DNA of 54,934 nt from Oscillospiraceae bacterium (GCA_009785345.1 WQWL01000008.1:1-54934); one strand, 5' to 3'; shown: positions 1 through 9,482, numbered from the stretch's first letter. A program made the numbers and translations. The notes: a model not told the origin generated them from the sequence alone.

Positions 1-206
1 GGCGATCGTCCAATGCAAGCAACTTAAGGAATCTTGCCTTATCAAATCACCCGCCGTCTGCGGACGGCACCCTCTTTTCTAAAGAGGGCAAGGGTTGGAT
101 GTATCGTTCCTTGCCTTCTTTAGAAAAGAAGGTGGTCCCGCGGACCGGATGATTTGAGCCTTTATGCTACGGATAACCTTAAGTTGCTCGCATTGGGCGA
201 TCGTCT
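1..206. repeat. Palindromic MITE-like element, copy 1
   Basis: About 206 bp whose ends are inverted copies (GGCGATCGTCCAATGCAAGC on the left, the complement of GCATTGGGCGATCG on the right). Inside are several perfect small hairpins: CCGTC/GACGG, CCTCTTT/AAAGAGG, CCTTCTTT/AAAGAAGG and GGTCC/GGACC. Copy 2 lies at 10688-10901 in the opposite orientation, with the halves matching almost base for base. There is no coding capacity, so this is a non-autonomous mobile palindromic repeat. The left end is probably cut by the window edge. Confidence 0.8.
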
Positions 207-266
207 CGATCGCCCGCAAAGCAAACAAAATGCAAGCAAACGGGCGACCGAGGCGGTCGCACCTAC
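195..266. repeat. Degenerate palindromic remnants next to the MITE
   Basis: Two further short palindromes follow the element: GGGCGATCG-TCT-CGATCGCCC at 195-215 and GCGACCG/CGGTCGC at 244-260, ending in CACCTAC. The GTAGG-GCGACC type of end resembles the ends of copy 2 (10688-10901), which suggests nested or decayed insertions of the same family just upstream of the GH112 gene. Confidence 0.5.
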
Positions 267-298
267 AAGAATGCGTTAATGAAACAGGAGGTACACTA

Positions 299-2458
299 AT
301 GAACAGAGGGAATTTTACATTGCCGGGGGAGTCTGGATATGAGAATCTTACGCTTGAGATGGCAAAGCGTTGGGGTGCTGATGTTATACGCGATAGCGAT
401 GGTACAAAACTATCTTCGGAAATATTGAATTCGGGACACAAAATATACTCAACGATCTGCCCAGTGCGTGAGCATAATGAATGGATAAGAGAAAATAAGC
501 TTACACGTCAACAAACATTTCTGTGCACAACGCCGATGGTTGCAATAGAAAAATCGTTGAACGTGGACTTAATGAATGACTTTTTTGATGAGCAATTTGA
601 AGTGAACGATACTTCGGATGGAATGAGATATTGGCAGGTATATAATAGAACTACAGAACAAGAATTGCCACGAGATATGTGGACATACTCTGCTGAAACT
701 GGAGTGGTCACAATTGAAACAACACCGATGCAACAGTATACTGTCAGCTTTTTAGCATGGCGTATATGGGAAGAGATATCCATGTACAACCATGTTACAA
801 ACGATTGGGGAGATAAAGAGCATCTGATGCAATTAAATCCATATAGACCTGAAGCTCTCGATTATCTCAAGAAGTGGTTAGTTCATTGGTGTGAAGAAAA
901 TCCGGACACAGATGTTGTTCGCTTTACATCATTATTCTATAACTTCACATGGATGTGGGGCTCAAATGATCGTAGGCGAAATGTGTTCACAGATTGGGCG
1001 AGTTATAATTTTACTGTTTGTACAGAGGCGTTGGATGACTTTGTGAATGAATATGGATATGCATTATGTGCTGAAGACTTTGTGCGAGGCGGCAGATATT
1101 ATGCGACGCATCGTGTGCCTAATAAAAGAAAAAGTGACTGGATGGAGTTTATTGGCAAATTTGTGCGACAGGCAGGGAGAGAGCTTGTTGATATAGTACA
1201 TGCTGCCGGAAAGCTTGCATATGTTTTTTATGATGACAATTGGGTTGGTCTTGAACCATATAGTGGACATTTTTCAGAATTTGGGTTTGATGGACTGGTC
1301 AAATGCGTTTTTTCCGGATTTGAAGCACGTCTTTGTGCAGGAGTGCCTGTTGACACACATGAAATACGATTTCACCCATACCTATTTCCGGTAGGACTTG
1401 GTGGTGCTCCGACATTCTCAGAAGGAGGGCGACCTGGAGATGATGCGCTTAAATATTGGATTAATGTAAGACGTGCATTACTACGTGAGAGGATTGAGCG
1501 TTGTGGTTTAGGCGGTTATTTGAGTTTAGCAATTAAGTATCCGGATTTTCTTAAGGCAATGGACAACATACTTGATGAATTTCGTCAAGTACTGCAATTT
1601 CATGATGGTGGAGTGCCGCATTCTCAAAGAGCAAAAGTTGCTATATTGCATGCATGGGGCAAGCTTAGAACATGGACGCTTTCGGGACATTTTCATGAAA
1701 CTGATAAAAATATTCTGATTCACGTTCTTGAGAGTCTTTCCGGTTTGCCATTTGATGTTGAGTTCTTATCGTTTGATGATATAAAATCAGGTGTGCCGAA
1801 TAGTATTGATGTTATTATTAATGCTGGTAATGCAGGAGATGCATGGAGTGGCGGTGAATATTGGGCTGATGTAGAAATGATTGATAATCTCACAAAATGG
1901 GTGAATGATGGTGGAGTATTCGTAGGTGTTGGCGAACCATCTGCTCTACAAAGCGGACATAGCTTTCTTCGTATGTCACATGTACTTGGTGTAGATATTG
2001 ATATTGGTGATTATACTTGTCATGGTAGATGGGTATTTGATGTTGAGGAACTTCCCGGACTTATACCGGACGGAATGGAAGTACTTGGCAGAAGTGGTGT
2101 GATGTTAACTGATGGAAAAGCTAGAGTGCTTGCCACAGCAAATGGTGAGCCTGCTATTACCGAATATTCATTTGGTAAGGGAAGAGGAATCTATTGTGCC
2201 GACTTTGAACATGGTATATACACGCAACGATTTTTGCAGAACATAATTTTACAAATGACAGAAGGTAATATGACTCCAGAAGGGATATCCAATGATATAT
2301 ATGTAGAGTGTGCTGTGTATCCACATGTCAACAAAATTGCATTGATTAATAACAGTAGTCAAAATAGATCGACTAAAGTAGCATATGATGGAAAAATATA
2401 TGAAGCAGAGCTGAAACCATTCGAATTAAGAGTGACAGACATAGTGACAGACTCGTAA
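299..2458 (+). CDS. GH112 galactoside phosphorylase (lacto-N-biose/galacto-N-biose or Gal-Rha type)
   Basis: A 720-residue protein, the usual length for family GH112, which splits beta-galactosides with phosphate to give galactose 1-phosphate. Family landmarks are visible: the N-terminal FTLPGESGYENLT region, the WGAD..R.SDGT block, YTVSFLAW and MYNHVTNDWGDKEH. The FYDDNWVGLEPY segment carries the Asp that acts as general acid in characterised members. There is no signal peptide, so the enzyme is cytoplasmic. The start was chosen at ATG 299 because AGGAGG lies just upstream; an in-frame extension to 164 runs into repeat DNA. Substrate preference (GalNAc/GlcNAc versus L-rhamnose) cannot be read here. 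The gene stands alone between a repeat and a terminator. Confidence 0.88.
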   Translation: MNRGNFTLPGESGYENLTLEMAKRWGADVIRDSDGTKLSSEILNSGHKIYSTICPVREHNEWIRENKLTRQQTFLCTTPMVAIEKSLNVDLMNDFFDEQFEVNDTSDGMRYWQVYNRTTEQELPRDMWTYSAETGVVTIETTPMQQYTVSFLAWRIWEEISMYNHVTNDWGDKEHLMQLNPYRPEALDYLKKWLVHWCEENPDTDVVRFTSLFYNFTWMWGSNDRRRNVFTDWASYNFTVCTEALDDFVNEYGYALCAEDFVRGGRYYATHRVPNKRKSDWMEFIGKFVRQAGRELVDIVHAAGKLAYVFYDDNWVGLEPYSGHFSEFGFDGLVKCVFSGFEARLCAGVPVDTHEIRFHPYLFPVGLGGAPTFSEGGRPGDDALKYWINVRRALLRERIERCGLGGYLSLAIKYPDFLKAMDNILDEFRQVLQFHDGGVPHSQRAKVAILHAWGKLRTWTLSGHFHETDKNILIHVLESLSGLPFDVEFLSFDDIKSGVPNSIDVIINAGNAGDAWSGGEYWADVEMIDNLTKWVNDGGVFVGVGEPSALQSGHSFLRMSHVLGVDIDIGDYTCHGRWVFDVEELPGLIPDGMEVLGRSGVMLTDGKARVLATANGEPAITEYSFGKGRGIYCADFEHGIYTQRFLQNIILQMTEGNMTPEGISNDIYVECAVYPHVNKIALINNSSQNRSTKVAYDGKIYEAELKPFELRVTDIVTDS

Positions 2459-2464
2459 TATATG

Positions 2465-2500
2465 AAAAGGAAGCCACATGACGACATGGCTTCCTTTTTT
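2465..2500. terminator. Bidirectional rho-independent terminator
   Basis: AAAAGGAAGCCA pairs with TGGCTTCCTTTT around a 10-nt loop and is followed by a T run on the plus strand; the minus strand also ends in TTTT. It lies between the converging GH112 gene and ilvE and can serve both. Confidence 0.85.
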
Positions 2501-2520
2501 ATTTATGATAGTAATAAAAC

Positions 2521-3597
2521 CTATACTTCTACTGTCCAGCCCATGTCATCTTCTCTTGTGCCGGTTTGCATACCGTAGAGAGCATCGTATAGTTTCTGTG
2601 CAGTTGGTCCTACGCCACCATCACCGACTGTAAGAGCGTTGTTTCTAAACTTCAACTCGCCAACAGGAGTAATGACGGCAGCAGTACCGGAAGCAAATAT
2701 TTCTTTTAGTGTTCCATCTTCGGAAGCTTTGACAACTTCACTGATACGGAGCGGACGTTCAGAAATTTTTATGCCCCACTTTTTAAGAAGCTCGATTACA
2801 GAAGCCCTTGTAACACCGGGAAGAATTGTACCTTGGAGCGGCGCAGTTATGACCTCATCACCAATCATAAAAAATGCATTTGCTGCACCGATTTCCTCAA
2901 CGAAGCTATGCTCATTTGCATCAAGCCAAAGAACTTGGGAACAACCATGGGCAGCAGCGTGCTCCTGAGCCTTAAGTGCTCCACCATAGTTACCACCAAC
3001 CTTGGCAAAACCAACACCGCCACGAGCAGCACGAATAAGCTCCTCTTCAACATAAATTTTTGTTGGAGCGATGCCACCGCCCGGGATATCAAAGTATGGA
3101 CCAACAGGGGAGCAAATAATCATAAACATATATTGATTTGACGCCTGAACACCCAAAAAAGCTTCACTAGCAATGATAAACGGACGAAGATACAAACTTG
3201 TACCTTCCTTTTCAGGAATCCAATCACGCTCAACATCAACAATTGCTTTTACAGCGCTGACAAACAATTCGGGATCCATATCCGGCATGCACATACGCTC
3301 GTTAGTTTTACGAGTACGTTCAGCATTCATATAAGGACGGAAAAGTTGAACGCGACCATCAGGCGTACGATATGCCTTCATACCTTCAAACATCTCCTGG
3401 CCATAATGGAAGACAGCAGCAGCAGGATCGAGGGAAATAGGACCATAAGGAACAATACGCCCATCATACCAACCTCTATCTCTATCAAAATCCATTATAA
3501 ACATATGATCAGAAAACGCTCTGCCAAACTTCAAAGTATTAGGGTCAGGCTTAACTTTTGGAGTCGTAGTTTTTTGAACGGTAAAATTATATTTCAT
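2521..3597 (-). CDS. ilvE: Branched-chain amino acid aminotransferase
   Basis: A fold-type IV PLP aminotransferase of 358 residues that interconverts Val/Leu/Ile and their 2-oxoacids with glutamate/2-oxoglutarate. The catalytic Lys is in FAKVGGNYGG; the family segments YGQEMFEGMKAY, LYLRPF and WLDANEHSFVEEIGAANAFF are present. An ATG at 3609 overlaps the stop of the upstream gamma-subunit gene, but the second in-frame ATG at 3597 is better placed 12-13 nt after GGAAGGG. It is the last gene of the 2-oxoacid oxidoreductase operon, which argues that the operon handles branched-chain 2-oxoacids. Confidence 0.92.
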   Translation of the reverse strand: MKYNFTVQKTTTPKVKPDPNTLKFGRAFSDHMFIMDFDRDRGWYDGRIVPYGPISLDPAAAVFHYGQEMFEGMKAYRTPDGRVQLFRPYMNAERTRKTNERMCMPDMDPELFVSAVKAIVDVERDWIPEKEGTSLYLRPFIIASEAFLGVQASNQYMFMIICSPVGPYFDIPGGGIAPTKIYVEEELIRAARGGVGFAKVGGNYGGALKAQEHAAAHGCSQVLWLDANEHSFVEEIGAANAFFMIGDEVITAPLQGTILPGVTRASVIELLKKWGIKISERPLRISEVVKASEDGTLKEIFASGTAAVITPVGELKFRNNALTVGDGGVGPTAQKLYDALYGMQTGTREDDMGWTVEV

Positions 3598-3605
3598 ATT
3601 AATAA

Positions 3606-4136
3606 TCATCCCTTCCAGTAATTTAATGCCTTTAGGTTGAGATCTACAATCTTTTCACCTTTTGCAATAAAAGCATCATGAATAACTTTTTCAACACTCT
3701 CAGGGGTAACAATGTCAGTATTTCGAGCAAAAGCACCGAGCATGATAACATTTGCGATTCTCGAGTTACCCATCTCATTGGCAATTTCACTTGCCGGGAC
3801 CTCATAAATCGTTATATCACTACGTTTAGGTGCTTGATGAATCAATGATGTATTGAGAAACAAAATACCACCAGGCTTCAATGTAGGTTCAAATTTTACC
3901 ATAGAAGGCGCAGTCATTGCGACAACACAGTCAGACTCGAAAATAACAGGACTGCTTATAGTCTTATCAGAGATTATTACAGTACAATTTGCTGTACCTC
4001 CACGCATCTCAGGACCATATGACGGGAAAAAGGTTGATTCTTTATTTTCAATCAGTGCAGCAGAGCAAGCAATTTGTCCCATCATCAATATACCTTGGCC
4101 GCCAGAACCGGCGAAGAACATTTTATTTATAGCCAT
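3606..4136 (-). CDS. 2-oxoacid:ferredoxin oxidoreductase, gamma subunit
   Basis: A 176-residue gamma (VorC/KorC/PorC-type) subunit. The opening FAGSGGQGILMMGQI and the segment SYGPEMRGGTANCTVIIS are hallmarks of the family. It forms a complex with the alpha, beta and delta subunits encoded just upstream on the same strand and takes part in CoA-dependent oxidative decarboxylation or its reverse. Its ATG overlaps the stop of the beta-subunit gene (ATAATG), indicating translational coupling. The 2-ketoisovalerate assignment rests on the neighbouring ilvE; 2-oxoglutarate or pyruvate activity cannot be excluded. Confidence 0.88.
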   Translation of the reverse strand: MAINKMFFAGSGGQGILMMGQIACSAALIENKESTFFPSYGPEMRGGTANCTVIISDKTISSPVIFESDCVVAMTAPSMVKFEPTLKPGGILFLNTSLIHQAPKRSDITIYEVPASEIANEMGNSRIANVIMLGAFARNTDIVTPESVEKVIHDAFIAKGEKIVDLNLKALNYWKG

Positions 4137-4888
4137 TATTGTTCTCCTCCTTCCGGTGATTTATATACACCAAGTGGATAATATGGGAGCATTTTTTCCT
4201 TAAGATGATCCAATGCTTGTACCGGAGAGACACCCCAGTGAGTTGGGCATGTTGATATAAATTCAACCATTGAAAAACCAAGACCTTGTTCTTGTACTTC
4301 AAATGCACGTCTTACAGCTTTTTTTGCCTTGTTAACATTAGCAGGGGAGTTGAGTGCAACACGCTCAATATAGACAGCACCGTCAAGAGACGAGAGAAGC
4401 TCACTAATACGCATTGGCGCACCGGCTTGCTCTACTGTACGACCAGTCACACATGTTGTAGCTTTTTGACCAATAAGAGTAGTTGGAGCCATTTGACCGC
4501 CGGTCATTCCGTAGATAGCGTTGTTTACGAAGAACGCTGTGATTTTTTCACCGCGGGCGGCTGCATGAATAATTTCGGCTATACCAATTGATGCAAGGTC
4601 ACCGTCACCTTGGTATGTGAAGACCAATTTGTCAGGATGTACGCGCTTTATCCCGGAAGCAACTGCAGGTGCTCTACCATGTGGACTTTCAAGCATGTCA
4701 ATGTTCATCTGCCTATGGGCAAGAACACTACAACCGATTGATCCACAACCAATTGTTGAGCCAAGCAACCCCATCTCATCGAGAACTTCCATTATAAGTC
4801 TGTGAGAAATGCCGTGGGTACATCCGGGGCAATATATTGTTTCTACAGGAAGCATTCCTTTTGTTAATTCAAATACGGGTTGTTTCAT
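4136..4888 (-). CDS. 2-oxoacid:ferredoxin oxidoreductase, beta (TPP-binding) subunit
   Basis: A 250-residue thiamine-pyrophosphate subunit. YCPGCTHG near the N-terminus and GCGSIGC provide cysteines; the TPP/Mg site is the GDGD...NN pattern (YQGDGDLASIG, then FFVNNAIYGMTGGQ). The start is preceded by GGGAGG eight nt upstream. One nucleotide separates it from the alpha-subunit stop, and its own stop overlaps the gamma-subunit start. It catalyses the decarboxylation half-reaction within the four-subunit complex. Confidence 0.9.
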   Translation of the reverse strand: MKQPVFELTKGMLPVETIYCPGCTHGISHRLIMEVLDEMGLLGSTIGCGSIGCSVLAHRQMNIDMLESPHGRAPAVASGIKRVHPDKLVFTYQGDGDLASIGIAEIIHAAARGEKITAFFVNNAIYGMTGGQMAPTTLIGQKATTCVTGRTVEQAGAPMRISELLSSLDGAVYIERVALNSPANVNKAKKAVRRAFEVQEQGLGFSMVEFISTCPTHWGVSPVQALDHLKEKMLPYYPLGVYKSPEGGEQ

Positions 4889-4889
4889 T

Positions 4890-5978
4890 TTATTGTCCTC
4901 CCGTTTCTTCTAAAATTTTCTTAGTTCTTTCTGCTATTTCGATTGAAGTCGGGATCATGCCGCCTGTGCGGTTAATGAGCCTGACAGGGAAGCGGTCTCT
5001 TACTCCAAGCTTTACGTCCTGCATCATCTGTCCCATGGACATTTCGGCAGAAATTACGACTTTTGTCTTATCTGTAATCATATCAAATGCTTCGTATGGA
5101 TATGGCCACAGAGATATCGGACGAATAAGACCAGCCTTGATATTTTGTGCTGCTAATATTTCGATGGCTTCCTTTGCAATACGAGCAACAGAGCCAAATG
5201 CGGCGATGACGACATCTGCGTCCTCAACACCAATCGCTTCGTAACGAACGAGTTCTTTTTCTGCTTTATCGTACTTTTTGAAAAGTTTTTCGACATGCTG
5301 TTCCAATTCTTCCGGATACATGCGTAATGAGAGGACACGGTTGCGTTGTGAATCGTCAGCGCCATAACCTGTAAGTGCCCAAGGTTTTTGTGTTCTAATA
5401 TTGCTTGGGCAGATAACTTCTCGTGACTCGGGCAATAGTACAGGTTCCATCATTTGCCCTAGCAAGCCATCAGCAAATATAAAAATTGGATTTCGTAGTT
5501 CGTCGGAAAGTTCCATGGCTTCGTAAACAAGGTCAACACCCTCTTGTAAGTTTTCCGGTGCGAAAACAGGAATCTTGTAGTCTCCATTTCCGCCACCACG
5601 AGTAGCTTGAAGATAGTCAGCTTGACCCGGCTGTATTCCACCAATCCCGGGTCCGCAGCGTGATACAGTCAGGCATACGGTTGGAACTTCTGCAGAGCAT
5701 AAAAAGCTAAAACCTTCCTGCATCAATGCAATTCCCGGAGAGGATGAAGTTATAAACACTCTGCCTCCGGCTGCACCTGCACCATAGGCCATATACACAG
5801 CTGCAAGTTCGCTTTCTGCTTGAATAAAGTGACCGCCAACCTTTGGGAGTTGATGGGACATATATTCGGGGATTTCGTTTTGTGGTGTTATGGGGTATCC
5901 AAAATAATACCTGCAACCGCCACGAATTGCAGCTTCAGAAAAAGCTTCATTGCCCTTCATTAATACCTTTTTATTCAT
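4890..5978 (-). CDS. vorB: 2-oxoacid:ferredoxin oxidoreductase, alpha subunit (VorB-like)
   Basis: A 362-residue alpha subunit with the typical MKGNEAFSEAAIRGGC...GYPITPQNEI opening, an AESELAAVYMAYGAGAAGGR block and a TSSSPGIALMQEG loop that contributes to the TPP site. The C-terminal VIAAFGSVARIAKEAI domain is also standard. The ATG overlaps the delta-subunit stop (ATGA) and follows AGGAGG. The sequence style matches proteins usually called 3-methyl-2-oxobutanoate (2-ketoisovalerate) ferredoxin oxidoreductase subunit VorB, which fits the adjacent ilvE; this specificity is inferred. Confidence 0.9.
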   Translation of the reverse strand: MNKKVLMKGNEAFSEAAIRGGCRYYFGYPITPQNEIPEYMSHQLPKVGGHFIQAESELAAVYMAYGAGAAGGRVFITSSSPGIALMQEGFSFLCSAEVPTVCLTVSRCGPGIGGIQPGQADYLQATRGGGNGDYKIPVFAPENLQEGVDLVYEAMELSDELRNPIFIFADGLLGQMMEPVLLPESREVICPSNIRTQKPWALTGYGADDSQRNRVLSLRMYPEELEQHVEKLFKKYDKAEKELVRYEAIGVEDADVVIAAFGSVARIAKEAIEILAAQNIKAGLIRPISLWPYPYEAFDMITDKTKVVISAEMSMGQMMQDVKLGVRDRFPVRLINRTGGMIPTSIEIAERTKKILEETGGQ

Positions 5979-6199
5979 TCGGCCGCATCCTCCTTATAGA
6001 TTGATATTGCGCCGTCCGGGCAAATCAGCGCACATGCCTTACATCCAATGCATTTCTCTTGGTCGGTGATTTCTGCACAAGTGAAACCTTTTTCGTTGAT
6101 ATGCTTGCTAAGAACGATAATGTCTTTGGGGCAGTACACGCGACACATGTCACAACCTTTACAGAATTTGCCGTCGACACGGACTTCAAATTTTGCCAT
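5975..6199 (-). CDS. 2-oxoacid:ferredoxin oxidoreductase, delta (2x[4Fe-4S]) subunit
   Basis: A 74-residue ferredoxin-like subunit with two cluster motifs, CKGCDMCRVYCP and CIGCKACALICP, each contributing three Cys to one [4Fe-4S] cluster and one to the other. It passes electrons from the TPP site to soluble ferredoxin. It is the first oxidoreductase subunit of the operon (delta-alpha-beta-gamma order), 18 bp after the P-loop ATPase gene, with AGGAG upstream of the ATG. Confidence 0.92.
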   Translation of the reverse strand: MAKFEVRVDGKFCKGCDMCRVYCPKDIIVLSKHINEKGFTCAEITDQEKCIGCKACALICPDGAISIYKEDAAE

Positions 6200-6217
6200 T
6201 TACTCGTCTCCTAAATT

Positions 6218-6934
6218 TTATTTTTTGTGTTTATTATGAAAACATAATCCGAGGGGAATAAGATTACCGGAAAGCATTGTTATTTCACTCGGATTAATAA
6301 GCGTTTTGGGGTAGCAATTAAAATAGAGCTTCTTTTTTGTTAACTTACAAATTTTTTCGCAAAATGCATTACCGCTGATAATATCAGCAGCTGTTGTATG
6401 TTGCATCATATGTGTGTTGTTTACGATGCCAGCTATCTGAAGATTTGTAATTTGCTCTATAGCCTTGATGTGTTCGATTGCGCCTTCAATATTGCTGGTG
6501 CCGGGACGATTAGCATTGAGCACAGCGAGCACAGTTGTATCATCTGCAAAATATTTTGAAAACTGATTCAAAGGTAGTGCGCCGGAATCATTACCACCGG
6601 TATCAATAATGACACGGCACGATTCGTTTTCAAGTGGTGCACGAACATTTGCACTGAGTGCTGGCAGCTCCGCCGTGACTTCCGCGTTAAATGCAGAACC
6701 AAAAACATGAACTCCGTGCTGCTCAAGTATTTCTTTCATTTCACGCGAACGAAAATACGGATTGATAATGTCGAGATCGACAATTGCACACTCGTTAAAA
6801 TTACTATGTTTTTGCACTTTTGCAGACGCAAAAAGCATGGCAAGAGAAACGGAAAATTCGGTTTTCCCGCTTCCATAATGCCCGACTACAATGATTTTCC
6901 TTTTAAGCTTATCGATAAAACGAGTGTTGGTCAC
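6218..6934 (-). CDS. P-loop (MinD/ParA-like) ATPase of unknown role
   Basis: A 238-residue nucleotide-binding protein. The Walker A motif is GHYGSGKTEF near residue 18; a Walker B-like VDLDIINPYFRSRE and a switch-like IIDTGGNDSGA follow. It begins with GTG, with GAGGT at good spacing; no ATG fits as well. It is the promoter-proximal gene of the oxidoreductase operon (a promoter is listed at 6977-7005), so a role in maturation or loading of that iron-sulfur complex is conceivable but not shown. Confidence 0.75.
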   Translation of the reverse strand: MTNTRFIDKLKRKIIVVGHYGSGKTEFSVSLAMLFASAKVQKHSNFNECAIVDLDIINPYFRSREMKEILEQHGVHVFGSAFNAEVTAELPALSANVRAPLENESCRVIIDTGGNDSGALPLNQFSKYFADDTTVLAVLNANRPGTSNIEGAIEHIKAIEQITNLQIAGIVNNTHMMQHTTAADIISGNAFCEKICKLTKKKLYFNCYPKTLINPSEITMLSGNLIPLGLCFHNKHKK

Positions 6935-6976
6935 CTATGTACCTCGTTATCTATATTTTATGCATTTGACACAATG

Positions 6977-7005
6977 AATTTATCAAATATGGAGAGATAA
7001 GTCAA
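6977..7005 (-). promoter_or_regulatory. Sigma-A-type promoter for the ATPase/oxidoreductase/ilvE operon
   Basis: On the minus strand TTGACT (7005-7000) is followed after exactly 17 nt by TAAATT (6982-6977), about 40 nt upstream of the GTG start at 6934. It is called from consensus match only. Confidence 0.5.
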
Positions 7006-7017
7006 GGTAGATGGATA

Positions 7018-7219
7018 AGTTTTACATCACTTTGTACAAATTGCTAGTGTTCTGTAAAGTCTAAACTTGCGTATAGTGCTGAGTATATATTTTGCTCGGC
7101 GAGGCGAGAGGAGGGCGAATACCCATTGGTATTTAACCGACGATTAACGAAGCAGAGTGAAAAATATACCAGCGATATATGCAAAATTTAGGCTTTACAG
7201 AACACTAGTGATGTAAAAC
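7018..7219. repeat. Inverted-repeat element between the vor and kbl-tdh operons
   Basis: Arms CTAGTGTTCTGTAAAGTCTA (from 7044) and its near-perfect complement ending at 7208 enclose about 165 bp. An outer pair, GTTTTACATCAC at 7018-7029 and GTGATGTAAAAC at 7208-7219, extends the symmetry. No ORF is inside. A single related end (GGTCTGTAAAGTCAAAGCTTGC) lies at 27636-27657, upstream of yebC. It has the shape of a MITE. Confidence 0.65.
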
Positions 7220-7220
7220 A

Positions 7221-8417
7221 TCAACCATGAGCGTCAATCTTTTTCGTTACTGCCGCAAATTGATTTACCACATATTCTAAATTATCCTTTGTGTGTGCAG
7301 CTGAGACTTGGCATCTTATTCTTGCCATATCTTTTGGCACGACAGGATAGCTAAATCCTACAACATAAACTTTGCGTTCAAGTAGTTTAGCGGCGATTTT
7401 TCCTGTCAATTTTGCATCTCCAAACATGATAGCGACAATTGGATGTGTGCTTGGTATAACATTGAGTCCCAGTGCTGCGAGCTTTTCTCTGAAAAATATG
7501 GTGTTACTTTCTAGTGTATCGCGTCTTGATGTGTCATTTTCAAGTGTGTTCAAAACATGCAATGATGTTGCGGCGATAGCCGGAGCGAGAGTGTTTGAAA
7601 ATAGATAAGGTCTGCTTCTTTGTCTCAACAAATCTACAATTTCTTGGCGTGCGGAAGTGTAGCCACCTGATGCACCACCGAGCGCTTTACCGAGTGTTCC
7701 TGTGATGATATCGACACGACCTTGAACACCGCAATGCTCAGGTGTTCCGCGCCCTGTCTGCCCGACAAAACCAACGGCATGACTATCATCAACCATAACG
7801 AGTGCAGTATACTTATCTGCTAAATCACAGATTGATTGTAAATCAGCATATGTGCCATCCATAGAGAACACGCCGTCTGTTACAATCATCTTTATGCGAG
7901 CATTTGCTTCAGCAGCTTCCTTTAAACAACGCTCAAGGTCTTCCATATTGTTGTTCTTATATCGAAAACGCATCGCTTTACAGAGACGCACTCCGTCAAT
8001 TATGCTTGCATGGTTCAGTTCATCTGAAATGATAGCGTCTTGCGGTCCAAGCAAGGTTTCAAAAAGACCTGTATTTGCGTCAAAGCATGACGAATAGAGG
8101 ATGGTGCTGTCCATGCCAAGAAATCGAGAAATTGTTGCCTCCAACTCTTTGTGGACGATCTGTGTGCCACATATGAAACGGACGGAAGAAAGTCCATAAC
8201 CCCAGTCTTTATAACTTGCTTCAGCAGCAGCTATAACACCGGGGTCATTACATAAACCTAGATAGTTATTGGCACACATATTAATGGTATCATCAACCAT
8301 TGTTGTATCGATTATACCCGATTGTGGGGTTACTAATACTCGCTCGGCTTTATATGTACCCTGTTCTTTAATTTCGTCAACAATGTCAGAGAAAATTTGA
8401 AGTGCATTCTTGTCCAT
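7221..8417 (-). CDS. kbl: Glycine C-acetyltransferase (2-amino-3-ketobutyrate CoA ligase)
   Basis: A 398-residue PLP enzyme of the alpha-oxoamine synthase family. It cleaves 2-amino-3-oxobutanoate with CoA to glycine and acetyl-CoA, the second step of threonine breakdown. The PLP lysine lies in [38 protein letters not shown]-type and [16 protein letters not shown] segments are diagnostic. It follows tdh by 21 bp on the same strand, the classic tdh-kbl pair, so the product of Tdh is handed on directly. The start has AGAGGT upstream. Confidence 0.93.
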   Translation of the reverse strand: MDKNALQIFSDIVDEIKEQGTYKAERVLVTPQSGIIDTTMVDDTINMCANNYLGLCNDPGVIAAAEASYKDWGYGLSSVRFICGTQIVHKELEATISRFLGMDSTILYSSCFDANTGLFETLLGPQDAIISDELNHASIIDGVRLCKAMRFRYKNNNMEDLERCLKEAAEANARIKMIVTDGVFSMDGTYADLQSICDLADKYTALVMVDDSHAVGFVGQTGRGTPEHCGVQGRVDIITGTLGKALGGASGGYTSARQEIVDLLRQRSRPYLFSNTLAPAIAATSLHVLNTLENDTSRRDTLESNTIFFREKLAALGLNVIPSTHPIVAIMFGDAKLTGKIAAKLLERKVYVVGFSYPVVPKDMARIRCQVSAAHTKDNLEYVVNQFAAVTKKIDAHG

Positions 8418-8438
8418 AATTTATATACCTCTAATTAA

Positions 8439-9482
8439 TTAAGTCCAGTTTAAAACGACTTTGCCGGATTCGCCGCTCTTCATGGCGGCAAAGCCTTTTT
8501 CAAAGTCTGTATAGTCAAACCTATGAGTGATGACTTTTTCAACATTAAGTCCTGTTTGCAGCATTGACATCATTTTATACCATGTGTCAAACATTTCGCG
8601 TCCATATATGCCTTGAATAGTTAGACCACCAAAGACAACTTTGTCCCAGTTTATCAAAGTACTGCCACTATGTATTCCGAGTAATGAGATTTTACCACCG
8701 TTTTCCATATGCTCTACCATGTCAGTAAAAGCAGCACCACTACCGGACATCTCAAGACCGATATCGAATCCTTCTTTTATATCCATGTCGTGCATGAGTT
8801 TTGACGTGGAAATTTCATTCGGGTTAACTGCCCAAATATCCGGAAGCACTTCTTTTGCAAGCTTTAGGCGATATGGGTTTATATCGGTAATGGCGATTTT
8901 CTTCGCCCCACAATGTCGACAGATAATAGCTGACATGATGCCAATAGGTCCGGCTCCTGTAATAAGTACATCTTCGCCGGTTAGGTCAAATTTCAGCGCA
9001 GTATGTACAGCATTGCCCAATGCATCAAAGCAGGCTGCTATATCAAGTGAAATTCCTTCCGCAACACGTACGACATTCCTTGCCGGAATTACAATATATT
9101 CGGCGAAACAGCCATCTCTATTAACGCCGACTCCTATGGTATATTTACACAAATGCAACCGTCCTGCCATACAGTTTCGGCAAGTTCCACAGACGATATG
9201 CCCTTCTCCGGAAACCAAATCACCAACATTATATTGTGTGACACCACCACCTAGTTCAACGATTTCCCCCACAAACTCATGTCCGATTATTTGTGGAGTT
9301 TTAATCGTACGCTGACTCCATTCATCCCAGTTGTATATATGCAAATCTGTACCGCATATTGCAGATTTCAAAATACGAATTTTGACTTGACCGGGCTCTG
9401 TTTTTGGCACAGGAACGTCCATAAGGGTCAATCCCGGCTTTGGTTCGGTTTTCACAATCGCTTTCATAGTTTGTTGATTCAT
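8439..9482 (-). CDS. tdh: L-threonine 3-dehydrogenase
   Basis: A 347-residue zinc-dependent medium-chain dehydrogenase that oxidises L-threonine to 2-amino-3-oxobutanoate with NAD+. The catalytic zinc site is CGTDLHIYNWDEW with GHEF; the structural zinc site is CGTCRNCMAGRLHLC; the Rossmann motif is ITGAGPIGIMSA. It lies upstream of kbl. The strong GGGGGAGA ribosome-binding site abuts the double palindrome at 9498-9558, which could therefore influence tdh translation or separate its expression from selD. Confidence 0.94.
   Translation of the reverse strand: MNQQTMKAIVKTEPKPGLTLMDVPVPKTEPGQVKIRILKSAICGTDLHIYNWDEWSQRTIKTPQIIGHEFVGEIVELGGGVTQYNVGDLVSGEGHIVCGTCRNCMAGRLHLCKYTIGVGVNRDGCFAEYIVIPARNVVRVAEGISLDIAACFDALGNAVHTALKFDLTGEDVLITGAGPIGIMSAIICRHCGAKKIAITDINPYRLKLAKEVLPDIWAVNPNEISTSKLMHDMDIKEGFDIGLEMSGSGAAFTDMVEHMENGGKISLLGIHSGSTLINWDKVVFGGLTIQGIYGREMFDTWYKMMSMLQTGLNVEKVITHRFDYTDFEKGFAAMKSGESGKVVLNWT

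Noticed and set aside
8641-9315. Long plus-strand ORF of 224 codons antisense to tdh
   Set aside because: It is a shadow of tdh: no ribosome-binding site, Ser/Pro/Ile-rich composition typical of antisense frames, and the minus strand encodes a clear dehydrogenase.
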